DNA of 64,000 nucleotides from Mucilaginibacter tolerans. GTDB lineage: Bacteria; Bacteroidota; Bacteroidia; Sphingobacteriales; Sphingobacteriaceae. The notes beneath the pieces were generated by a model that saw only the letters and a list, made by a program, of their open reading frames with translations, was not told the origin of the DNA and did no database searches. The stretch is from NCBI RefSeq assembly GCF_030519375.1, contig NZ_JAUMKB010000002.1:248001-312000 (forward strand). The letters are read 5' to 3'. Made by a program: the position numbers and the translations under genes. Each line of letters opens with the position of its first letter. The first letter of the stretch is position 1. This document shows, one piece after another, positions 35,038 to 43,781 of this stretch.

Positions 35038-35823
35038 ATGCCTCTGTACACCGATCAGATGAATCGTATGGTAGATATACCGTCTCCACCCAAAAGGATC
35101 ATTTCGATCGTGCCGTCCCAAACTGAATTGTTATTTGATCTTGGACTTGAGGAGGAGATCATTGGCGTTACAAAGTTCTGCATTCACCCGGCTGATAAAG
35201 TTAAACGGAAGCTTAAAGTAGGTGGAACTAAAAAACTAAACATCAATCAGATAAAAAAATTAAATCCCGATCTGATTATCGGTAATAAGGAAGAAAACGA
35301 AAAAGATCAGATAGAAGAGTTGATGGAGCATTTCCCGGTATGGATGAGTGACATTTCTAATCTGGGAGACGCGGTTAGTATGATCCGAAAAGTAGGGGAG
35401 TTGGTTGGCAGAGAAGAAAAAGCTGATCTGATGGCCGCTACAGTTTCTGATTCTTTTGATAACCTGAAAATAAAATCTTCTTCCCTAAAAGTTGCATACT
35501 TGATATGGCGCAAACCCTACATCGTCGCCGGGAAGGGGACTTTTATTGATGATATGCTTAAAAAATGTGGTTTAAAGAATGCGTTTGAGCAGGAACGATA
35601 CCCGGAAGTTTTTCCAGCGCAAATAGTAGAAGCAAATCCGGATCTGGTATTGCTTTCGTCAGAACCTTATCCCTTCACGGACAGACATATTACAGAATTT
35701 CAGGCTTTGGTACCCGATTCAAATATTCAATTGGTGGATGGCGAACTCTTTTCATGGTACGGGAGCAGATTGCTACAGGCACCGGAATATTTTAAACAGC
35801 TGATTTCGAGCTTGAATCGATGA
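35038..35823 (+). CDS. BtuF-like helical-backbone metal receptor protein
   Basis: A 261-residue protein of the TroA/BtuF-like periplasmic-binding fold, with two Rossmann lobes. The family opening is RIISIVPSQTELLFDLGL; the conserved ITGVTKFCIHP-like block follows. It has no signal peptide and no lipobox, and no transporter genes are next to it. So it may be cytosolic, or the export signal is unconventional. The family binds cobalamin or metal chelates. It lies 6 bp after kdsD, which is unusual company. Confidence 0.8.
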   Translation: MPLYTDQMNRMVDIPSPPKRIISIVPSQTELLFDLGLEEEIIGVTKFCIHPADKVKRKLKVGGTKKLNINQIKKLNPDLIIGNKEENEKDQIEELMEHFPVWMSDISNLGDAVSMIRKVGELVGREEKADLMAATVSDSFDNLKIKSSSLKVAYLIWRKPYIVAGKGTFIDDMLKKCGLKNAFEQERYPEVFPAQIVEANPDLVLLSSEPYPFTDRHITEFQALVPDSNIQLVDGELFSWYGSRLLQAPEYFKQLISSLNR

Positions 35824-35860
35824 AATCACAAAAATAATCTGTGAAATCCGTATAAATAAT

Positions 35861-35868
35861 TATCTTTG
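35861..35868 (+). promoter_or_regulatory. Possible -7 box of tRNA-Leu(TAG)
   Basis: TATCTTTG, a full match to TAnnTTTG, lies 21 bp before the tRNA 5' end. No clear -33 element is visible. Confidence 0.45.
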
Positions 35869-35889
35869 CCGCTCTTAAAAATCCTAACT

Positions 35890-35971
35890 GCGGAAGTGGC
35901 GTAATTGGTAGCCGCACCAGACTTAGGATCTGGCGCCGCGAGGCGTGGGGGTTCGAGTCCCTTCTTCCGCA
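35890..35971 (+). tRNA. tRNA-Leu (anticodon TAG)
   Basis: 82 nt class II tRNA. The acceptor GCGGAAG pairs with CTTCCGC. The anticodon loop CTTAGGA (anticodon TAG) is closed by CCAGA/TCTGG. The variable arm is long, and the T arm has GGTTCGAGTCC. The discriminator is A; CCA is not encoded. Its last 39 nt and the next 5 bp recur at 36865-36908. Confidence 0.96.
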
Positions 35972-35974
35972 CTG

Positions 35975-36010
35975 AAAGCCGTTAACTGATATGTTAATGG
36001 CTTTTTTGTT
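35975..36010 (+). terminator. Terminator of tRNA-Leu(TAG)
   Basis: Stem AAAGCCGTTAAC (35975-35986) with GTTAATGGCTTT (35993-36004), one G-T wobble, loop of 6 nt, then TTTTTTGTTTTT. It lies directly after the tRNA. Confidence 0.85.
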
Positions 36011-36091
36011 TTTAGTATTCTAAATGCCAGTTCGTTATTTATAAAATTTAGTACATTTAAGGAAACTATAAACTTAAACCCTAACGACCAC

Positions 36092-36865
36092 ATGAAACAT
36101 TTATTAATTCTTCTGATGACGGTAATTACTGTCGGTCAAGCTACTGCCCAAAAAATTGACTATAAAAATAATATCATCAGCGTTGACGGAAAAGAACTCG
36201 CAAGGGTTAACAAGATCAAAACAAATTTCGGCCTTACAGGCAATTTTGAGCTTTATTCCTTATCGGTCAAAAAATTAATCATTGCAACGTTGGCTACAGA
36301 TTTTGTGCCACCTAATGGTGATAATTCGTTTTATTATTACCGGTTTACATTCTTAACCGCAAACCAGGTGGGTATTTTCCCGATAGCGAAGTTATGGTCT
36401 GAAAAATCGTTTGCCAAACTGATCGGCGGAGCTAATATTATTACTGATGACGACCTTAATTCTGCTAAGGTTACCGAATTTATTGCTTATAAGAGTATGA
36501 ACCCGCGAGTTGCTGCTGATTATACCGTGGTGCAACGGAGTCTTATTTTTCCGATTGTGTTAAAGGAAGATCAAACGATTGAACAAGAGCGTAAACTGAT
36601 TGGTCGTTTTAAGGATCTGGGTTCGGTATCCGATGTTGACAGTTACGATTTTAGTTTGCCTAATGGTTTAACAGTAGTAAAAGTAAGCTTTACAGGTGGA
36701 AACAATGCACAAAACTTTGAGGTGTATACTGTAAAAGACAATGACAGAAGAATAGTGTCATTACCTACAAAGGATAAAGTTATTATGGCTTCTACACCGG
36801 CAAACCGGAATGAAATCGCATTGGGAAGAATTTTGCGATGGATGGTAGCTAAAGGATATTTATAG
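36092..36865 (+). CDS. Secreted hypothetical protein inside the duplicated tRNA ends
   Basis: A 257-residue protein with a Sec signal peptide (residues 1-19, ending GQATA). I recognise no family. The mature part is mixed alpha-beta with regions such as YYYRFTFLTANQVGIFPIAK and a basic end (ILRWMVAKGYL). It has no membrane helix after the signal. Its stop codon TAG shares its last base with the first base of the tRNA-like remnant at 36865-36908. It stands alone between the two tRNA-derived repeats. Confidence 0.7.
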   Translation: MKHLLILLMTVITVGQATAQKIDYKNNIISVDGKELARVNKIKTNFGLTGNFELYSLSVKKLIIATLATDFVPPNGDNSFYYYRFTFLTANQVGIFPIAKLWSEKSFAKLIGGANIITDDDLNSAKVTEFIAYKSMNPRVAADYTVVQRSLIFPIVLKEDQTIEQERKLIGRFKDLGSVSDVDSYDFSLPNGLTVVKVSFTGGNNAQNFEVYTVKDNDRRIVSLPTKDKVIMASTPANRNEIALGRILRWMVAKGYL

Positions 36866-36908
36866 CGCCGCGAGGCATAGGGGTCTGAGTCTCTTCTTCC
36901 ACACTGAA
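36865..36908 (+). repeat. tRNA-Leu 3' end remnant, direct repeat
   Basis: 44 bp that match 35933-35976 (variable-arm end, T arm, 3' acceptor strand and 5 flanking bases) at 38 of 44 positions by eye; all six differences are transitions. The 5' half of the tRNA is missing. It lies 932 bp from the intact copy in the same orientation. This is either an attachment-site copy left by integration at the tRNA or the decayed relic of a tandem tRNA gene. Confidence 0.85.
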
Positions 36909-37024
36909 CTGGGATGGTATAGAACCATTCCCAATTTTCATTTTATACTGATCGTAATACTTAAAATTCCCAGTTTGATATGTATTTAAAGCATTACTAA
37001 TTTTTTTGAAATTCCCCGAAAAAA

Positions 37025-37051
37025 TTAAAGCCACCTTACAGGTGGCTTTAA
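37025..37051 (-). terminator. Terminator of the SusC/SusD transcript
   Basis: A perfect 12 bp stem (37025-37036 with 37040-37051, loop TAC), followed on the minus strand by AATTTTTTC. It lies 64 bp after the susD stop. It may also stop plus-strand readthrough, as AAAAA-flanks occur on both sides. Confidence 0.85.
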
Positions 37052-37114
37052 AAATGCGCCGATATTAACTGATCTTATTAATTTCAGGTTAGCATCGGCT
37101 TGATATAAATTGCT

Positions 37115-38500
37115 TTATTGCGCGTCCCACCAAACCCTGTCAGTCAACTTTGCGGACTGTTGAGGCTGTGGATTAGAAATAATCTCCACCTCCGGATATA
37201 ATACCCTGCGAGGAACGGTAGAAAGAGCATTCGGAACCGGCGGTAAAACCGGGAACCCTGTGCGCCTGTAATCATTAAAATTCTCGAGAGAAAGAAAATT
37301 TGCTATATTTTTTTCTTCAATGATCAGTTGCTCAGCATTGGCGCTCGTGAGCATTCTTTTCGAAAGATAATTATTGGCAGCAGTGTCAGCTACCCCCAGT
37401 TTATTCATGTGCGACATAACAGCAGCTTGATAGATCGGCTGGGCGCTGGCATAGCCCGAGGTGACCAGTGTAGCCTCAGCCTTCAAAAACAGCGCCTCGG
37501 AGTAGTTTACAATATAATTGGCAGCTCCGGCTGCACCGTAAAAGTCGCCAGGACGGGAATAGTCTTCCAGCGAATTGATGCTTGTCAGGCCTTCGGGCAG
37601 GCCAGTGTATAAACCGGTGTTTGTTGCTGGCGCGACCATAATTGTTTTCCGGGGATCTTTGCGTGTTCCAAATCCGTCAACCACCGTATTGGCAAGCACT
37701 AGAGTACTGGCCGATATAAAGTTTTGCTGCCATGGGTTTTCCTGCCCCGCAGCGCCTGGATAAGCCATTTTAAAATCATCGTCATTTGACTTCATCCCAT
37801 TTTCGAGGGCGGTTAGTACTAATTGCGCCTGTGTAGCAGCAGTATTGCCCGGAGCTTTGCTCAGGTGCATATAATAACGGGCTTTCAGGGTATAAGCCAG
37901 TTTTGTCCATTTGGTCATGTCACCGGCGTAAATATAATCGTCTCCATTTGGTACAATAGTGCTACCTTTTGCAATGTCAGCAATACCTGCATCCAGCAAA
38001 CTTTGTATCTGGGTATAAATGTCCTTTTGAGCATCGTACTTAGGGGTTAGGTTTGCAATTCCTTTAAAGGCTTGTGAATAAGGGATATCGCCCCACAAAT
38101 CGGTGCCTGTGCCCAGGCAATACGCTGTCAAAATCTTTGCAATACCTGAATAATTTGATTTCCCATCTTTTTCAGCTACCCGGTTCAATGTTACCAGGTT
38201 ATTTAAGCATGTGGTATACAGATTGGTCCAATCTCCGTCCATATCTGTATTATACATTAAATAAGTACCTGCATCGGGCGCTACCTGGTTTAATGCAGCT
38301 ACTTGCATATATTGCTGAACAATCGAGGCTACATTTCCGGCAAATAAGTTGGAGGATATATCCACTTCAACAGGTGCTAAAATCTGAGCTTCGCCAACAA
38401 CAATAGGATTGTTAGGGTCGTTATTGACATCTATATATTTCTTACATCCCGAAATACTTATCAGGAGACATGGTAACAGAGCTATTAATATTTTTTTCAT
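37115..38500 (-). CDS. SusD/RagB-family surface lipoprotein
   Basis: A 461-residue outer-membrane lipoprotein (signal MKKILIALLPCLLISISGC, lipobox Cys19). The mature start KKYIDVNNDPNNP is typical of the SusD-like_2 group. Helical TPR-like segments follow, ending in the usual VWWDAQ-like C-terminus. It binds the substrate that SusC imports. It lies 26 bp after susC on the same strand. This subgroup often goes with peptidases rather than glycosidases (general knowledge), which fits the DUF885 gene upstream. Confidence 0.9.
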   Translation of the reverse strand: MKKILIALLPCLLISISGCKKYIDVNNDPNNPIVVGEAQILAPVEVDISSNLFAGNVASIVQQYMQVAALNQVAPDAGTYLMYNTDMDGDWTNLYTTCLNNLVTLNRVAEKDGKSNYSGIAKILTAYCLGTGTDLWGDIPYSQAFKGIANLTPKYDAQKDIYTQIQSLLDAGIADIAKGSTIVPNGDDYIYAGDMTKWTKLAYTLKARYYMHLSKAPGNTAATQAQLVLTALENGMKSNDDDFKMAYPGAAGQENPWQQNFISASTLVLANTVVDGFGTRKDPRKTIMVAPATNTGLYTGLPEGLTSINSLEDYSRPGDFYGAAGAANYIVNYSEALFLKAEATLVTSGYASAQPIYQAAVMSHMNKLGVADTAANNYLSKRMLTSANAEQLIIEEKNIANFLSLENFNDYRRTGFPVLPPVPNALSTVPRRVLYPEVEIISNPQPQQSAKLTDRVWWDAQ

Positions 38501-38526
38501 GACTTTTCTAATTTGGTAAACGATGA

Positions 38527-41500
38527 TTAAAGCGTGAGTTTCAGGTTAAAGTCGATTGATCTTGATGTAGGTGTGGAAAAGGAATAAATCCCTTGTGAAC
38601 CATTTGATGAACCGAATGAGCTTACTTCTGGATCGCCTCCTGTAAAGTGCGGTGCATAGAGCCACAAGTTACGGCCGGTAACACTTACAGCCATCGCTTT
38701 AAAAGGGCTTCCCTTTAACCAAGTTGGCTTTAAGGTATACCCTACGCTTACATTTCTTAATTTAATATAAGTTCCGTCTTGTATTACCGATTGCTCAATA
38801 CCACTTATCCGTTGAAAATAAGATTGCCCGTCAACAGATATGGTATTAGGCTGGCCTGTTGAAGCAACAATACCCGGAACTACTCTGGGCCCCCTGTTTT
38901 CGGTTGCTTTAGGCGTTCCATAAAAGTAGCCATAGCCATCTACATTGTTCTGAATATCGCCGCCTTTCTTCACATCGAAGAAGAAACTCAGATTAAATTG
39001 TTTGTATTTGAAATTGTTAGTCAGGCCACCCATCCAGTCAGGGTTGGTATTGCCAATCACGCCCTGTTCCGAATCAGCATATGGCAGTCCGGTATCATCG
39101 ATCAGCAGTTTTCCCTGTGCATTTCGGGCATATTTTGTACCAAAAATAGTTCCATAAGGCTGGCCTACTATTATTGTGGTAAAGCCATTCCCTATTTGTT
39201 GATATCCGTCATAAATGCTCAGTACCTTGTTTCTTATACGTGTATAATTGAGTGTTAAATCCCATTTGAAATCCTTGGTTTTTACAGGCACCACATTTAA
39301 TAACACCTCCAAACCCTTATCCTGCATAACCCCCGTATTTACAGTTGTCCCACTGTAGCCGGTAGACGGAGCAGTTTGTACACCTTGTATTATACCATCT
39401 GTAGTTTTCTTAATAAAGTAAGATGCTTCAAGACTTATTCTATTGTTGAAAAATCCAGTTTCAAGGCCCACTTCAAACTCATTTACTCTTTCGTTTTTTA
39501 GTAAGGGATTACCCAGTGTCGGGCTCAGCAAGAATCCGGATTGCCCTTGATAAGGAAAGGTTATATTTCGAATGGGATTACTACTATTTTGACTCAAATA
39601 GGGTGTAGTAAGTGAATATGCCCCGACATTGCTATCGCCTGTTGTAGCGTAAGATATACGTACCTTGCCAAGGTTCATTACATCCTGCAATTCTTTAGAG
39701 AAAAACTCGGAGAATATAAAACTTGTAGCGGCTGAACCATAGGGATAGTAGTTATGAATAGTTGATAGTACGGAGCTGCCATCATATCTTCCGGTCAACG
39801 ACAGGATGAGAAACCTTCTGTAATCAATATTGGTTTGAGCATAGAACCCGATCCTGCGTGACAGGTAATGGTTCTCAGAAAAGCTGATATTAGAAGCCGA
39901 GCTAATATTATTCAAACTGGCAACTGCTAATCCCAAACCATTGGCATAGGCATATTCGGAATAGGTAGAGTAAATGTTATTACCGATTATGCCGTCTATA
40001 TTAAAATCGCCAAACTCGTGCTTCGCACTTATGATCAGGTCGTTATTAAACTGTCTGAACATGGCATTATTGACCACGATACGGCCATTGGGGTTAGATA
40101 CCGACTGAGCTGATTCATGATAATTATCCTGCTCGGTATATACGTCTGCTCCAAACCGTTCAGTTACCGAAAGCCAGCTCAACGGCTTATAGTCAGCAGT
40201 GAAAGTAGGCAGGAAACGATTAATGGCGGCGGTATTAGATATATTATTCAGTACCCAATATGGGTTATTCCTCGAATAACGGTATAAACGTTGCGTACCA
40301 TCTTCATTTTCATAGGGTAGCATATTATAAGATATCGGAGCCGCGAAAATGGTCCATACCGGGCTCTCCAGGGCATAACCTTCAGGCATGCGTATATTTT
40401 GGGTATTCGAATAATTTAGCTGGAAGGTAGCAGTTAAGTTCTTCACTATCTGCGTACTGTATTTGGTGAAGATGGTGTTCCTCAAAAAAGACGTATTAGG
40501 CACTGTACCTGTTTGGTTGAAGTTGGAATAAGATACAAAGTAATTTGAAACCGGACCACCCCCATTTATACTAACCGTATTGTTATAAGTGTGCCCAGTT
40601 TTAAAAAACAGATCGGCCTGGTTATACTTTTTAGCAGGCTGGCCATTGATCTTCAGGGTGTCCATTAAAGGCCCCCAGGAGGTACTTGTTTTCTGGTTTG
40701 TACCGTCATAAAATATCCCATGTGTACCTTGTGCATATTTATCCTGAATTTGAGGGAGCCACGGATTTTCGAACGAAAAATCGGACGAAAAATTAATAGT
40801 AGGTTTCTGATTGTTGGCACCGTTTTTTGTAGTAATAATAATTACTCCGTTTGCACCGTCCGAGCCGTACAAAGCTGTGGCAGCAGCCCCTTTTAGCACG
40901 TTAATGTTATCAATAATTGAAGGGTCTATATCAGCTAGCCTATTGGTACCGGGCCCGGAATTGAGATTGCCCGTCTCGCTATTATCTATAGGCACACCAT
41001 CCAAAATCATCAGAGGATTGTTATTTCCATAAAAAGAGGAAGCACCACGAATAACAATACGTGACGAACTTCCCGGTGTACCCGACGAGGTGGTAACCTG
41101 CACGCCAGATACTTTTCCATCAATAGCATTCACCAGGTTTGGGTCTTTCGCCTGTACCAGTTCATTACCCTTTATTTCCTGGCTGCTATAAGTCAGAATC
41201 TTCTTCTCACGCTTTACACCCAGGGCTGTAACAACTACTTCATCAAGCTGCTGGTTATCCTCGGCTAATCTGATCTCAATGCTTTCGTTGTTTGTTAAAT
41301 TAATTTCCCTGGTAATATAACCTATGGCAGTTATTACCAAAGTTGCAGGCGCTTTATAGCTTATCTCGAAGGCACCCTGTGCATCGGTCGCGACACCACG
41401 GGTAGTGCCTTTTATTTTCACCACCACACCCGGCAAAGGCGTGCCATGTGAATCCAGCACATGGCCCTTGAGGGAGATTCCCTGGGCATATGCGGCTGAA

Positions 41501-41562
41501 TAGAGTGCAAGCACTCCCAAGCAGCAAACAATCAGCTTTTTAAGTACATGTTTTAGCTTCAT
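38527..41562 (-). CDS. SusC/RagA-family TonB-dependent transporter
   Basis: A 1011-residue outer-membrane importer. The ATG at 41562 is chosen: it opens into the signal peptide (ending SAAYA), while a longer frame needs a TTG start. The order is: carboxypeptidase-like domain (GHVLDSHGTPLPGVVVKIKG), the SusC-specific stretch EVVVTALGVKREKK, plug domain (VLKGAAATALYGSDGANG), then the 22-strand barrel ending FNLKLTL. It works with SusD in TonB-driven uptake of an oligomer, substrate not readable. DUF885 and an AraC regulator are upstream. Confidence 0.93.
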   Translation of the reverse strand: MKLKHVLKKLIVCCLGVLALYSAAYAQGISLKGHVLDSHGTPLPGVVVKIKGTTRGVATDAQGAFEISYKAPATLVITAIGYITREINLTNNESIEIRLAEDNQQLDEVVVTALGVKREKKILTYSSQEIKGNELVQAKDPNLVNAIDGKVSGVQVTTSSGTPGSSSRIVIRGASSFYGNNNPLMILDGVPIDNSETGNLNSGPGTNRLADIDPSIIDNINVLKGAAATALYGSDGANGVIIITTKNGANNQKPTINFSSDFSFENPWLPQIQDKYAQGTHGIFYDGTNQKTSTSWGPLMDTLKINGQPAKKYNQADLFFKTGHTYNNTVSINGGGPVSNYFVSYSNFNQTGTVPNTSFLRNTIFTKYSTQIVKNLTATFQLNYSNTQNIRMPEGYALESPVWTIFAAPISYNMLPYENEDGTQRLYRYSRNNPYWVLNNISNTAAINRFLPTFTADYKPLSWLSVTERFGADVYTEQDNYHESAQSVSNPNGRIVVNNAMFRQFNNDLIISAKHEFGDFNIDGIIGNNIYSTYSEYAYANGLGLAVASLNNISSASNISFSENHYLSRRIGFYAQTNIDYRRFLILSLTGRYDGSSVLSTIHNYYPYGSAATSFIFSEFFSKELQDVMNLGKVRISYATTGDSNVGAYSLTTPYLSQNSSNPIRNITFPYQGQSGFLLSPTLGNPLLKNERVNEFEVGLETGFFNNRISLEASYFIKKTTDGIIQGVQTAPSTGYSGTTVNTGVMQDKGLEVLLNVVPVKTKDFKWDLTLNYTRIRNKVLSIYDGYQQIGNGFTTIIVGQPYGTIFGTKYARNAQGKLLIDDTGLPYADSEQGVIGNTNPDWMGGLTNNFKYKQFNLSFFFDVKKGGDIQNNVDGYGYFYGTPKATENRGPRVVPGIVASTGQPNTISVDGQSYFQRISGIEQSVIQDGTYIKLRNVSVGYTLKPTWLKGSPFKAMAVSVTGRNLWLYAPHFTGGDPEVSSFGSSNGSQGIYSFSTPTSRSIDFNLKLTL

Positions 41563-41881
41563 AGTCAATAGTTTTAAGTTTCTTTTCAATGATCAATTAG
41601 TAAGTAATGGAGCAGTAAAACTATCGGGTAACGACCGGCTTTTTTTTCAGGAATCTTGCTAACAGTTGCAGTATTTTAACATAGTTGTTACATAAAGTTC
41701 ACAGATCGTACTTAGAGAAGATTTATGCGGAGAAATGTCTGGCCGCTAAACACAGCAAGTGGTGCAAAAACAAGACGTGTTCATAAAGGCGCCTGATATC
41801 GCAAAAAAGGGATCAAACCATGAGGCTTAAGAAAATGAAACGTAGTTTATTCAGGATAATATCCCGGGGATCTTATTCGGG
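41563..41881. other. Gene-free stretch between DUF885 and susC
   Basis: 319 bp without a gene. It should hold the susC promoter. I searched the minus strand for TAnnTTTG and found only TAGTTTTA (41623 to 41616), with no -33 partner, so I do not call a promoter. No terminator is visible after DUF885; readthrough into susC is possible. Confidence 0.45.
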
Positions 41882-43705
41882 CTATTTGCCCAGGTCGTAA
41901 AACCGCCAGCTTGTGTTAAAATTTTTATTCAAAGGCGCGCCGGTAAGTATCGCTCTTGTCATTTCAACCGGGATAAGGTTTTCTTTAATAACGGCATCGT
42001 TGAATTGCTTGTAAGTCATCTTTCCGTTGTCTACCAGCTCTTTTTTAAGGCTCATCAATTGTAGTCCGCCAACCAAATAAGCTACCTGGTACAATGGCCC
42101 ATAGCCCCCTTCAAATGACCGTCTTACCTCACCTTCAGCATTTGCTCGTTCATGGCCCACTCTGTCGGCCAGGAAATCGATGCATTGCTGCGGTGTCCAG
42201 TTACCCAAATGATAGTTGAGCGAGAAAATAATGCGTGCACACCTATGCATCCGCCAAAACAACATGCCTACCCGTTCTTCGGGTGTTTTAGCAAAACCCT
42301 GGTCGTAAAGCAGCAGTTCCCAGTATAACGACCATCCTTCAATGGCAAAGGGTGTAGCAAAGTCCTGACGGTAAGCTTTATATCTACTGCCCATAAAGTA
42401 TTGCAAATTGTGCCCCGGTATCAATTCGTGCTGTACGGTACCCCTGGAAAAGTAGGGGTTATTGCCGCGCATGCTCATCAGCTTGTCGTCCTCCTGCATA
42501 GTGTTGGTCGGATAGGAAATGCTGATTTCACGGCCTCCCGTAAAAAACGGGTTTACCAGTTGCCGCTTTGGTGTCATCATAATCATGCCCCAGGTTTCTT
42601 CAGCAAGAGGAGGTATCGTGATCAGATCCTTCTCATTTATAAAGCTGATAGCATCATTATATAATTTCAAAATCAGTTCAGGCTGTTTACCAGGCGCTAC
42701 ATAGCTGTTTTTCACTTTTTCCAAAGCTTTCTTCCAATCGTCGCCGTAACCCATCTCCCTCGATGCCTTTAGCATTTCTTTATCGCACCATGCAAATTCC
42801 TTTGTTGCAAGCCTGATCAGTTCCTCAGGCGTATAGGGTATCATTTCGGCGTTTAGCTGACGAATGATCTCATCACGACCTATCGGAACACCTTTTATGC
42901 CGCTGCTGTCGGGCTTTTGAGTAGTTAGAAGCTTCCCTTTTTTTATGATCTTTTTACCATAAAGCGTTAATGCGCTGTCCAAAGCATTGTATGGCTTTGG
43001 AGCCCAAAAGGTGAATAAAGGATCGTAGCCATTATAAAAATCAAAAAAGTTCTTCAGTCTGAATTTTAGCCCAGTCACCGCCTCATGAGCTTTAGCCGCA
43101 AGCTTCATATCCAAAAATGGTACTTTACTTATGGCAATGGAGTCTGTCTTAAGCTTTTTTAGAATTGAATTCAAGTGATCGGCCACTTCCTGTCCATCCA
43201 TTGCCGCGCCGCGCCGGCGTTTTTGCTCCAACAGATAAATGTCATCTGCAAACGAAATGTACTTCCTGATACTATCATATTGTTCTTCCTCCTTTTGAAG
43301 GCTTCCCAGCTCGAACCTGATTTTCTTCTTTAGCAGGATATAATCTACCTTTCCATAAACGCTCATCGCGTCAAAATCAACCTGGTCAAGTTTATTAAGA
43401 TAATCATTATTGACCTCTGTCAACCGCTTCCTTTGTTCGGGCGAGTTCAGCACGGGATATTTCTGCTGATACTCCTCGTTAGGATTAAGATGATAAGGCC
43501 AGTAAAAATCTTTGATTGCATTAATATCCTGGCCATATTGAATGACCAGTCCGCTGACCTCACTTGCCTGTTCATACAGGCTCGATTGCTGATTAATTTT
43601 TTGTGCTTTCGCATCAGCCTGGACTAATATAGTCAGGAGTAAGATAAGGCTCTGTACAAAAAGCTTATTACTGTCGAATGATCTCCGATTTTTAAAACAA
43701 ATCAT
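41882..43705 (-). CDS. DUF885 peptidase-like exported protein
   Basis: A 607-residue exported protein of the DUF885 family. The ATG at 43705 is chosen: it gives a signal peptide (ending DAKA), whereas the longer frame starts at 43804 inside the AraC gene and adds 33 residues. The putative metal site is HELIPGHNLQYFMG (HExxPGH), in the place where M32-like metallopeptidases carry HExxH. A late block ESPHRSFEGGYGP-like (VRRSFEGGYGPLYQ) is shared by the family. It lies between the AraC gene and susC on one strand, which suggests peptide use by this SusC/D pair. Confidence 0.85.
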   Translation of the reverse strand: MICFKNRRSFDSNKLFVQSLILLLTILVQADAKAQKINQQSSLYEQASEVSGLVIQYGQDINAIKDFYWPYHLNPNEEYQQKYPVLNSPEQRKRLTEVNNDYLNKLDQVDFDAMSVYGKVDYILLKKKIRFELGSLQKEEEQYDSIRKYISFADDIYLLEQKRRRGAAMDGQEVADHLNSILKKLKTDSIAISKVPFLDMKLAAKAHEAVTGLKFRLKNFFDFYNGYDPLFTFWAPKPYNALDSALTLYGKKIIKKGKLLTTQKPDSSGIKGVPIGRDEIIRQLNAEMIPYTPEELIRLATKEFAWCDKEMLKASREMGYGDDWKKALEKVKNSYVAPGKQPELILKLYNDAISFINEKDLITIPPLAEETWGMIMMTPKRQLVNPFFTGGREISISYPTNTMQEDDKLMSMRGNNPYFSRGTVQHELIPGHNLQYFMGSRYKAYRQDFATPFAIEGWSLYWELLLYDQGFAKTPEERVGMLFWRMHRCARIIFSLNYHLGNWTPQQCIDFLADRVGHERANAEGEVRRSFEGGYGPLYQVAYLVGGLQLMSLKKELVDNGKMTYKQFNDAVIKENLIPVEMTRAILTGAPLNKNFNTSWRFYDLGK

Positions 43706-43781
43706 GATTAAGATATTAGAACTTAGAATTTCATTACATGGCATAAATCTGCCAAGCAGGTTATTTAAAAAGAGCAAATTG

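Noticed and set aside
41563..41589. TTG start for SusC giving nine extra residues
   Set aside because: The ATG at 41562 gives a normal signal peptide; the longer frame needs a rare start without benefit.
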